This document shows positions 19,727 through 26,660 of a stretch of 64,000 nt of DNA, in pieces (positions within the stretch are counted from its first letter, which is position 1; each line of letters starts with the position of its first letter). Origin of the DNA: Geothrix sp. PMB-07 (GTDB lineage: Bacteria > Acidobacteriota > Holophagae > Holophagales > Holophagaceae); assembly GCF_030758935.1 (NCBI RefSeq), contig NZ_CP132333.1, positions 186,001 to 250,000 of the forward strand, given 5' to 3'. Made by a program: the position numbers and the translations under genes. The notes under the pieces were generated by a model that had not been told where the DNA came from, did not search any database, and saw only the letters and a program-made list of their open reading frames with translations.

Positions 19727-20022
19727 GACAGTGCTCCTATTCAATGAATCGGCATCAACCATCACCATCTGGAATAATGGATTAGCCCCTCAAGGCAGAT
19801 GGATTGAAACCCTCAGTGCAAGCAAAAAGAGTATCAGGTCTATTATATTGCGCGAACCATCAATTTCCCTTTTAGATCCTGAATACCCGAGGTCAATGCT
19901 AACCGTTTCGAGGAAATTCCCGTCGGCATTCTCTGCCTGAAATCTGTCGGGAGGGCAGAACAGGGTTTTGGAAAGACGATGCCTGGCATTCTGACCGCAT
20001 CAGCCGCTTCTGGAGTTGCATC
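19727..20022. promoter_or_regulatory. Divergent intergenic region, AT-richer than surroundings
   Basis: 296 bases between the XRE-type gene (minus) and the MFS gene (plus). It is visibly richer in A and T than the neighbouring coding DNA, with AT runs near 19825-19875 ('tctattatattgcgcg'), as expected for two divergent promoters. No clear consensus hexamers or operator palindrome could be fixed. No open frame with a convincing ribosome site was found. Confidence 0.4.
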
Positions 20023-21153
20023 ATGACCCTTAAGTCACTGCCCATTTTCCTGGCCTTCCTGCTGATGGGCGTGGCCGACGCCATGGGGCCGCTCTCCAGT
20101 GCCGTATCCGCCAATCCCGTCATGGCGGCCCTCATGCCCTTTTTTGTATTTATCGCTTTTGCGTTTTTCAGCGTTCCCGCGGGGGTGCTGGCCACGCGCA
20201 TCGGCAAGAAGAAACTGCTTCTTGCCGGGCTGGGCTTGAACGTGGTGGCAGTGGCGGTACCCACCTTCCTGGACCCCCCTTTCCCCTTGTTGCTTTTCTG
20301 CATCTTCCTGCTGGGCGTGGGCACCACCCTGCTGCAGGTGGCGGGTAATCCCATCATGCGGGATGTCAGCGCACCCGGGGCCTACAGCCGCAACCTGGCC
20401 CTGGCCCAGGGCATCAAGGGGGTGGGTTCGACCGCCTCGGCCTATCTGGTGACCGCCATATCCTCCCTGGCAGTCTTTGCCGCCCTGAGTTGGCGAGCTG
20501 CTTTCCCGGTCTTTTTCGCCTTGATGCTGGTGGCCCTCTTGTCGGTGAGCACCCTGCGCATCGAGGAAAGCCCTGCGGAACATCCGCCCAGCGTGGGCAG
20601 CTGTCTGGCGCTTCTGAAGGTGCCCGTCTTCGCCCAGGCGGTGCTGGGCATCTTCCTCTACGTGGGCGCCGAAGTCTGCATGGGCACCTTCCTGAAGCCC
20701 GCTTTCATTGCCCATGGCTATGCGCCGGACCGCGCCGCCCTGTTGGGGCCTGCGCTCTTCTTCGGGGCGCTCACGGCGGGTCGCCTGGTGGCGGGCCTGC
20801 TGAAGGTGAGCGCTCAGACCTTCCTTCGCATCAGCGCCACGTTGGGCACCGTGGGGCTGGCGCTGCTGATGACAGGCCTGAAGGCGGCGCTCCTGCCTGC
20901 GGTGGTCTTGGGTGGCCTGGGCTTCGCGAACATCTGGCCCATGCTGTTTGCCCTCACGGTGGAAGAAGATCCAGTACGGGCTTCGGAACTTTCTGGCCTC
21001 ATGTGCATGGCCATTTCAGGCGGCGCGGTGCTGCCGCTTCTCATGGGCCGACTGGGCGGCGGCGCGTCGCCGCTGGCGTTCATCGTTCCCCTCGGCGGTT
21101 TCGCCTTCCTTCTTTTCCTGTCGCTCAAGGGCGGCCGAAGGACGGAGTCCTAG
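20023..21153 (+). CDS. MFS sugar transporter, FucP/NagP-like
   Basis: 376 residues with about eleven to twelve hydrophobic helices and no cleavable signal. The major-facilitator loop motif after helix 2 reads 'VPAGVLATRIGKKKLLLAG' (about residues 50-68), and 'GNPIMRDVSAPGAYSRNLALAQGIKGVGSTASAYL' is characteristic of the fucose/N-acetylglucosamine (FucP/NagP) branch, which are proton-coupled sugar importers. ATG 20023 follows TGGAG about ten bases upstream. The ROK kinase gene begins immediately after the stop codon with no spacer, so import and phosphorylation of the same sugar are likely coupled. The exact sugar is not readable. Confidence 0.85.
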   Translation: MTLKSLPIFLAFLLMGVADAMGPLSSAVSANPVMAALMPFFVFIAFAFFSVPAGVLATRIGKKKLLLAGLGLNVVAVAVPTFLDPPFPLLLFCIFLLGVGTTLLQVAGNPIMRDVSAPGAYSRNLALAQGIKGVGSTASAYLVTAISSLAVFAALSWRAAFPVFFALMLVALLSVSTLRIEESPAEHPPSVGSCLALLKVPVFAQAVLGIFLYVGAEVCMGTFLKPAFIAHGYAPDRAALLGPALFFGALTAGRLVAGLLKVSAQTFLRISATLGTVGLALLMTGLKAALLPAVVLGGLGFANIWPMLFALTVEEDPVRASELSGLMCMAISGGAVLPLLMGRLGGGASPLAFIVPLGGFAFLLFLSLKGGRRTES

Positions 21154-22293
21154 ATGAGCCTGACCCAGGATTCGCGCATGGTTCTCACGCTGGATGCGGG
21201 GGGAACCAACCTGGTCTTCGGCGCCATGAAGGGTGGCGAGGAACTGCTGGAACCGCTCTCTCTGCCCACCCACGGTGAGGATCTCACACGCTGCCTCGCG
21301 ACCATCACGGAAGGTTTCGAGCAGAGCCGCTCCCGGCTGGATGGCCCCGCTGCGGCCATCAGCTTCGCCTTTCCGGGGCCCTCGGATTATCCCGCAGGCA
21401 TCATCGGCGACTTGGCCAACCTTCCCGCCTTTCGGGGCGGCGTGCCCCTGGGGCCCCTGCTGGAGGATCACTTCGGCATTCCGGTGTTCATCAACAACGA
21501 TGGCGACCTCTTTGCCTACGGCGAGGCCATGGCAGGCCTGCTGCCCGAGGTGAACCTGGCCCTGGAGGAAGTGGGCAGCCCCAAGCGCTACCGCAACCTG
21601 CTGGGCGTCACCCTGGGCACGGGCTTCGGCGGCGGCCTGGTGCAGGGTGGCCGACTTTACCGGGGCGACAACGGTGCAGGGGCGGAGATCTGGTCCATGC
21701 GGAACAAACTGGATCCCGGCGCTACCGCCGAAGAGGGCATCAGCATCCGTGCGGTGCGCCGGGCCTATGCGGAAGGCGCGGGGCTGTCTCTGGAAGCCTG
21801 CCCGGAACCTGCGGCGATCCATCGCATCGCCCGGGGAGAAGGGAAGGGCGATCAGGCGGCCGCCATCGAGGCCTTCCGGCGCCTGGGCGAAGTGCTGGGA
21901 GATGCCTTGGCCAACGCCACCACCCTGGTGGATGCCCTGGTGGTGGTGGGCGGCGGCCTTTCCGGCGCGGCGGACTTGATCCTGCCGGCGGCCGTGCGGG
22001 AAATGAACAGCGAGCTCCGCTGCGCCGCGGCGACCTTCGGGCCCCGCCTGGAATCGGCGGCCTTCAATCTGGAGGATGCCACCGGGCGCACCGCCTTCCT
22101 GCGCGGCGAATCCCGGCTGTTGACGGTGCCCGGCAGCGGGCGGCAAGTGCCCTACGATCCGCTCAAGCGCGTGGGCGTCGGCCTCTCCCGCCTGGGCACC
22201 AGCCGAGCCACAGCCCTGGGGGCCTACGCCTTTGCCTTGACGGAACTGGACCGGATCACCTCCGGTCATAGGGACGTTGCAAACCTGGCCTAA
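21154..22293 (+). CDS. ROK family sugar kinase (glucokinase-like)
   Basis: 379 residues, starting directly after the MFS stop codon. The N-terminal phosphate motif 'VLTLDAGGTNLVFGAMKGG' and the adenosine motif 'LGVTLGTGFGGGLVQGGRLYRGDNGAGAEIW' mark the ROK/hexokinase-like ATPase fold. 'FVVGGGLSGAADLILPA' near residue 265 is the second nucleotide-binding segment. The zinc-binding CxCGxxGCxE motif found in many ROK repressors and kinases is absent, and there is no N-terminal helix-turn-helix, so this is an enzyme rather than a repressor. It is longer than typical glucokinases (about 300), with an insertion around residues 185-245. Likely phosphorylates the sugar imported by the adjacent transporter. 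Confidence 0.85.
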   Translation: MSLTQDSRMVLTLDAGGTNLVFGAMKGGEELLEPLSLPTHGEDLTRCLATITEGFEQSRSRLDGPAAAISFAFPGPSDYPAGIIGDLANLPAFRGGVPLGPLLEDHFGIPVFINNDGDLFAYGEAMAGLLPEVNLALEEVGSPKRYRNLLGVTLGTGFGGGLVQGGRLYRGDNGAGAEIWSMRNKLDPGATAEEGISIRAVRRAYAEGAGLSLEACPEPAAIHRIARGEGKGDQAAAIEAFRRLGEVLGDALANATTLVDALVVVGGGLSGAADLILPAAVREMNSELRCAAATFGPRLESAAFNLEDATGRTAFLRGESRLLTVPGSGRQVPYDPLKRVGVGLSRLGTSRATALGAYAFALTELDRITSGHRDVANLA

Positions 22294-22321
22294 ACTGGCC
22301 ATTCATTCCCGCGGAGCAGCC

Positions 22322-22924
22322 ATGGCCGAAGCCCTCGACAAGATTCAGGATGAGGTTTCTGAACACGCCGATGAAAGCCGCTTCAACGGCTACATCGCCC
22401 TTTTAGTGGCGGTGGTGGCCACCTTCATGGCCCTGTGCAACGTGAAGGACGGCAACGTGGTGCAGGCCATGCAGCAGTCCCAGGCCAAGGCCATCGATCA
22501 GTGGGCCTTCTACCAGAGCAAGAGCACCAAGCAGCACATCGCCGAGAACTCCGCCGACATGCTGCGCACGCAGCTGGAGATGAACCCGGGCCTGAAGCCC
22601 GAGGTGAAGGCCAGGGTGGAGGCCAAGATCCAGGCCCAGGAGGTGGCGGCGAAGAAATACGAGAAGGAGAAAGAGCAGATCAAGGGCGAAGCGGTGCAGG
22701 CCGCCAAGGACTACGACAGCATGAACATCCACGATGACCAGTTCGATCTGGCCGAGGCCTGCCTGAGTGTCGCTGTGGCTTTGGCGGGCGTCACGGCCCT
22801 CACGAAGAAGCGGTGGCTCTTCGCTGTGGCTTGCGTGTTCGCCTCCCTGGGCATGCTCTTCGGCCTGGCGGGCTTCTTCCACTGGAATCTGCACTCCGAT
22901 CTCATGGCGAAGGTGCTGGGCTAG
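22322..22924 (+). CDS. DUF4337 membrane protein
   Basis: 200 residues. The frame is open from 22277, overlapping the ROK gene, but ATG 22322 with CGGAG just upstream gives the family start 'MAEALDKIQDEVSEHA'. There is a membrane helix at about residues 22-40 ('GYIALLVAVVATFMALCNV'), then a long charged helical middle ('LEMNPGLKPEVKARVEAKIQAQEVAAKKYEKEKEQIKGEAVQ'), and two C-terminal helices ('LAEACLSVAVALAGVTAL', 'WLFAVACVFASLGMLFGLAGFF'). This is the DUF4337 layout; its biological role is not established. Two Cys lie in the terminal hydrophobic segments. Confidence 0.85.
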   Translation: MAEALDKIQDEVSEHADESRFNGYIALLVAVVATFMALCNVKDGNVVQAMQQSQAKAIDQWAFYQSKSTKQHIAENSADMLRTQLEMNPGLKPEVKARVEAKIQAQEVAAKKYEKEKEQIKGEAVQAAKDYDSMNIHDDQFDLAEACLSVAVALAGVTALTKKRWLFAVACVFASLGMLFGLAGFFHWNLHSDLMAKVLG

Positions 22925-22953
22925 CTCGGTTGCCCGCAGCCTTGATTCAGTGG

Positions 22954-23345
22954 GTGCATGAAGAACTGAAATCGCTTCGGGGACTGGACCGGTTGGAGGA
23001 ACGGGTCCGGGGCTTCCTCATGGCGAAACTGGGCGCCGTCGAGGATGCGGTGGGCTTCAGCGGAGTGGATTTGCGGGAGCTCACGTTGGACAGGCTGCGG
23101 ATTGCAAGCCTGGCACTGGCCCATCTCGACAGCGGTCTCTACGATCAATTCGATCCGGAAGAGCGGCTGGGGCCATCCGCGAAAAACGGGCCTACCTGCA
23201 GGATGCCGGTGCCACCTTTCTGGGGCTGCTGGATCCCCGCAAGAACCATCGCCTGGAGGGGATCGTCATCCTGCTCATTCTTTCCGAGATCCTGCTCTTC
23301 ATCGGAAAGGACCTGGCCCGGCTCCTGCCTTCCTGGTTGCGGTAA
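22954..23345 (+). pseudogene. RMD1-like C-terminal fragment, frameshifted
   Basis: Two frames join into one plausible protein of about 130 residues. From about GTG 22954 one frame reads '..LRIASLALAHLDSGLYDQFDPEERLG'. From 23172 another continues 'AIREKRAYLQDAGATFLGLLDPRKNHRLEGIVILLILSEILLF' to the stop at 23345. The junction is a run of four G at 23169-23172; one additional G would restore a single frame. The ending (helical hairpin, then 'HRLEGIVILLILSEI' membrane segment) resembles the C-terminus of RMD1/DUF155 proteins, which are about 260 residues, so the N-terminal half is missing too. It could be decayed or an artefact of a homopolymer error in a short real gene. The start codon is uncertain. 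Confidence 0.5.
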
Positions 23346-23393
23346 CCTCTTAGGCCGAAGGCGACGATATCCCCCGGTGCTGCGGAGCGACCC

Positions 23394-23792
23394 ATGCCAG
23401 CCACCCAGACTGCTGAGCAACCCGTATCAAGCGAAGGCTTCGAGGCCTTCCTCACCGAAGTCGAGGCTGGTGTCAGTGACGCCGCCCACGTGCAGTTGTT
23501 CCACGGGGCGCGGCTGCGGCTGGAGATCACCCTGCTGAAGCACGAGCGGAATCCCCGCGTGATCTGGGGCCTCAAGGGCCACGAAGATTGGGCCTTCAAA
23601 GCCACCCTCCTCCGTTTTGCCAGGGGCGCCGAACCCACCCACCTGGTGCTGGCTGCAGAGCAGAATGGCAGCGCCAAGGTGCGCGGCTGGGAGGTGAGCC
23701 GGACCATGGATGCCTTCCGGTCGAAGGCGCTGCCCGAGAGCCAGCTGGCGCAGCTGGGCTGCCCGGTTGGGGAGACGGTTCGGTCTCACTGA
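23394..23792 (+). CDS. Hypothetical protein, 132 aa
   Basis: A soluble, mixed alpha/beta protein with no recognised domain. ATG 23394 has GGAG about ten bases upstream. The sequence contains an alternating hydrophobic core ('VQLFHGARLRLEITLLKHERNPRVIWGLKGHEDWAFKATLLRFARG', then 'PTHLVLAAEQNGSAKVRGWEVSRTMDAF'), without signal peptide or membrane helix. Codon use resembles its neighbours, and the reading frame is longer than expected by chance in a non-shadow region. I do not recognise it; no function is proposed. Confidence 0.55.
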   Translation: MPATQTAEQPVSSEGFEAFLTEVEAGVSDAAHVQLFHGARLRLEITLLKHERNPRVIWGLKGHEDWAFKATLLRFARGAEPTHLVLAAEQNGSAKVRGWEVSRTMDAFRSKALPESQLAQLGCPVGETVRSH

Positions 23793-23795
23793 GGC

Positions 23796-24038
23796 TTAGT
23801 GCGTGTGCGCCTTTCCCAGCAGGCTCCACCGCCCGCCCAGGCGGGAGCGCAGCAGAGCCACGCATTCGAGGGCGCCCCAAAGCGCAGCGCCACCCAGCGC
23901 AAGGATGGGCAGGAGGATGAATCGGGCCGAGGCGGGTCGCAAGGTTCCTCCTTCTGCGGACTCCAAACCATAGACCCCGACCCACCCTCCCGTGTGTCCT
24001 GCGGGTGACAGTTGTGTGACTCGATAGAAAACCGCCAA
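23796..24038 (-). CDS. Possible small membrane protein, 80 aa
   Basis: Minus-strand frame with one clear hydrophobic helix near residues 40-62 ('FILLPILALGGAALWGALECVALL') and a basic, His-ending tail ('KAHTH'). It occupies the otherwise empty gap between the 132-residue gene and the carboxypeptidase gene and is convergent with the former. The only start for the whole frame is TTG 24038, without a convincing ribosome site, so the real start may be internal or the frame may not be a gene. Confidence 0.3.
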   Translation of the reverse strand: MAVFYRVTQLSPAGHTGGWVGVYGLESAEGGTLRPASARFILLPILALGGAALWGALECVALLRSRLGGRWSLLGKAHTH

Positions 24039-24097
24039 GCGTGGGGATGGCGCGGGCTATGCTGCCCACTGCGCGCCCTTCCTGACCGAATGGAACC

Positions 24098-25129
24098 ATG
24101 CCCCGGCTGCCCCTTCTCGAAGACCTGGCCAAGACCATCGATATCGGCGGCGCCCACTTCGAGGCGCGGGTGGTGTGCGAGGTGCTGTGCCGGGAGGAAC
24201 CCATGCCGGTGCATGTGGTTTCCGTCGGCAACCCCGATCCGGCCCTGCCGGCGGTGGGCTTTTTCGGCGGGGTGCACGGGCTCGAGCGCATCGGCGCAGA
24301 GGTGGTGCTGGCCTACCTGCAGAACCTCGCGGGTCGGCTGAAGTGGGACGACACCGTGCATGCGCTGCTGGATTCCGTCCGGCTGGTGTTCATGCCGCTG
24401 GTGAATCCAGGCGGCACCTGGCTGGGCACCCGCGCCAATCCCAACGGGGTGGATCTCATGCGCAATGCCCCTGTGGAATCCGCGGAGCGCGTGCCCTGGC
24501 TGGTGGGTGGCCAGCGTCTCAGTCCGCGCCTGCCCTGGTTCCGGGGGCACCTGGGACAACCGATGGAAACGGAAAGTCAGGCCCTCTGCGAGGTGGTTCG
24601 CAGCGAGTTGCTGACGCGCCGTTTCTGCATCACCGTGGATTGCCATTCGGGCTTCGGCATGGCCGACCGCATCTGGTTCCCCTACGCCCACACCCGGGCG
24701 CCCTTCCATAACCTGCCGGACATGCACGCCCTCAAGGACCTGCTGCAGGAGACCCTCTGCAACTACAACTACATCTTCGAGCCGCAGAGCCGCCAGTACC
24801 TCACCCACGGCGATCTCTGGGATCACCTCTACGCCGATCCACAGCGGCGGCCCGAGGATGTGTTCCTGCCGTTGACGCTGGAGATGGGCTCCTGGAGCTG
24901 GGTCAAGAAGAATCCGCGGCAGTTCTTCTCCCTGTTGGGCAACTTCAATCCCCTGATCGAACACCGCCAGCAGCGGGTGCTGCGGCGCCACGTGCCCTTG
25001 CTGGAATTTTTCGCACGGGCCGCCTGCAGTCACGCCCGCTGGCTGCCTTCGGGCGGCGCCCGGCAAGACCACCAGGACCGCGCCCTGGCCCACTGGTACC
25101 CCACCTGGCCGCCTGAGGTTCAGCCGTGA
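24098..25129 (+). CDS. M14-family zinc carboxypeptidase
   Basis: 343 residues, no signal peptide, so predicted cytoplasmic. Zinc ligands fit the M14 pattern: His60 and Glu63 ('GGVHGLERIGAE') and His183 ('TVDCHSGFG'). The catalytic Glu is Glu262 ('PLTLEMGSW'). The substrate-binding region 'NPGGTWLGTRANPNGVDLMRNAP' (about 103-126) is also typical. The family removes C-terminal residues from peptides or, in the aspartoacylase/succinylglutamate branch, deacylates small amides. The compact size fits either. It overlaps the alpha/beta hydrolase gene by four bases (GTGA), indicating a two-gene operon. Confidence 0.85.
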   Translation: MPRLPLLEDLAKTIDIGGAHFEARVVCEVLCREEPMPVHVVSVGNPDPALPAVGFFGGVHGLERIGAEVVLAYLQNLAGRLKWDDTVHALLDSVRLVFMPLVNPGGTWLGTRANPNGVDLMRNAPVESAERVPWLVGGQRLSPRLPWFRGHLGQPMETESQALCEVVRSELLTRRFCITVDCHSGFGMADRIWFPYAHTRAPFHNLPDMHALKDLLQETLCNYNYIFEPQSRQYLTHGDLWDHLYADPQRRPEDVFLPLTLEMGSWSWVKKNPRQFFSLLGNFNPLIEHRQQRVLRRHVPLLEFFARAACSHARWLPSGGARQDHQDRALAHWYPTWPPEVQP

Positions 25130-25878
25130 GCACCTGGATTCTGCTGCGGGGCCTCACCCGCGAAAGCCGACACTGGGGGGATTTCCCCGGCCAGCTGCAG
25201 GCGGCGCTGCCACTGGCCCGCATCCTCGCCGTTGACCTTCCAGGAAACGGCACCTTCCATCAGGAGGCCAGCCCCCTCACCGTGCAGGGCATGGTGGCCC
25301 ATGCCCGTGCCCAGCTGGTGGAACTGGGAGCCGCACCGCCCTTCCACCTGCTCGCGCTCTCCATGGGCGCGATGGTGGCCACGGCCTGGGCCGAGGCGTT
25401 TCCCGGTGAGGTCGCGGGCTGTGTGCTCATCAACACCAGTTTCCGCGGCTTCAGCCCGCCACACCGAAGGCTGCGGCCCCGGGCCTGGCCCAGCCTGCTT
25501 CGGATGCCCCTCACGCCTTCGGCCGAGGGGCGGGAGCGTCTGCTGTTCTCACTGACCAGCCGCCGGGAAGCTGGCCCCGTGCCGCCCTGGAAAGCCTGGG
25601 TCGAGATCCGTCGTTCTCGCCCAGGTCACCTGCGCAATGCCCTGCGCCAGTTGTTGGCGGCAGCGCGCTTCAAGGCGCCCGCCCAAGCCCCGGCTCCCAC
25701 CCTGGTGTTGACCAGTGCCGGTGATGGCTTGGTGGCAAGCCGCTGTTCTCTGGATATCTCCCGGCGCTGGGCCTGTGCCCTGGCCATCCACCCATGGGCG
25801 GGCCACGATCTGACTCTGGATGATGGGGCCTGGGTGGCCCACCAAATCCGGCAATGGCTGAACGCCGGAGCGGGTTGA
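25126..25878 (+). CDS. Alpha/beta hydrolase
   Basis: 250 residues beginning at GTG 25126, overlapping the carboxypeptidase stop. Alpha/beta-hydrolase elements visible: the oxyanion-strand start 'WILLRGLTRESRHWGDF', the strand before helix B 'ILAVDLPGNG', the nucleophile elbow 'LLALSMGAM' with Ser79 (the usual GxSxG is AxSxG here), and the late catalytic His in 'HPWAGHDLTLDDGAWV' near residue 225. The acid is probably the Asp in 'LVLTSAGDGLVA'. Soluble, cytoplasmic. The family includes esterases and amidases; substrate unknown. Coupling to a peptidase gene suggests a shared catabolic or detoxifying role, which is inference only. Confidence 0.82.
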   Translation: MSTWILLRGLTRESRHWGDFPGQLQAALPLARILAVDLPGNGTFHQEASPLTVQGMVAHARAQLVELGAAPPFHLLALSMGAMVATAWAEAFPGEVAGCVLINTSFRGFSPPHRRLRPRAWPSLLRMPLTPSAEGRERLLFSLTSRREAGPVPPWKAWVEIRRSRPGHLRNALRQLLAAARFKAPAQAPAPTLVLTSAGDGLVASRCSLDISRRWACALAIHPWAGHDLTLDDGAWVAHQIRQWLNAGAG

Positions 25879-25959
25879 TTCACAGGGCCAGAGGGCAGGG
25901 CCCTCATCTGTTAGGCACAACCGGGCCGGTTCTGGAAGGATGGAGGGTGGGGGTTTTCC

Positions 25960-26439
25960 ATGAAACAGAGCAAGGTCATCGCCCTGGTCGCTCACGATAA
26001 CCGCAAGCGCGACCTCATCGAATGGGTGTCCTGGAACCACGCCCTGTTGGCCCAGCACAGCCTGGTTTGCACGGGCACCACGGGACGCCTGGTGGAGGAA
26101 GCCCTGGTCCGCAAGGCCCGCGAGGCCAAAAGCCTCACGCCCACTTCTCCGATCCGCAAGCTGAAGTCCGGCCCCTTGGGTGGTGATCAGCAACTGGGCG
26201 CGTTGATTGCCGAGGGCCACATCGACATCGTGATCTTCTTCTGGGATCCCATGGAACCTCAGCCCCACGACGTGGACGTGAAGGCGCTTCTGCGCATCGC
26301 CGTGGTCTACAACATCCCCATGGCCTGCAGCCGGAGCTCTGCGGATTTCCTCATCTCGTCGCCGCTCCTGAACAAGGTGTACAAGCCTGCACTCACCGAC
26401 TATTCGGGCTACATCAAGCGGAAGGTCGACGGCGATTAA
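25960..26439 (+). CDS. mgsA: Methylglyoxal synthase
   Basis: 159 residues. Converts dihydroxyacetone phosphate to methylglyoxal and phosphate, the phosphate-scavenging bypass of lower glycolysis. Conserved elements: 'ALVAHDNRKRDLIEW' with His12 and Asp13, the phosphate loop 'CTGTTGRL' at 37-44, 'SGPLGGDQQLGALI' with catalytic Asp76, and 'FFWDPMEPQPHDVDVKALLRIAVVYNIPMACSRSSADFL' with the second His. Length is typical of the enzyme. A strong purine-rich ribosome site (GGAGGGTGGGGG) precedes ATG 25960. It appears monocistronic. Confidence 0.96.
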   Translation: MKQSKVIALVAHDNRKRDLIEWVSWNHALLAQHSLVCTGTTGRLVEEALVRKAREAKSLTPTSPIRKLKSGPLGGDQQLGALIAEGHIDIVIFFWDPMEPQPHDVDVKALLRIAVVYNIPMACSRSSADFLISSPLLNKVYKPALTDYSGYIKRKVDGD

Positions 26440-26660
26440 TCGCGGAGAACCTGCTTGAAGGCTGATTGAGGCTGTTGGCACAGCCTCTTTCCCGCGTTGT
26501 CACAGGTTGGTCGCCGGTGGGTGGGACAGTCAGAACTGCCCCCCACTGCGCAGCCGTCGCGGAGCTCTAGGGAATGACGGCTGTTTTCGTGCTTCGTCTC
26601 CTTCTCGGGTTCCCGTGGCTCCCCCGGAAGCGATCAGTGGCCCCGTGCCCTGGAGTTCCC

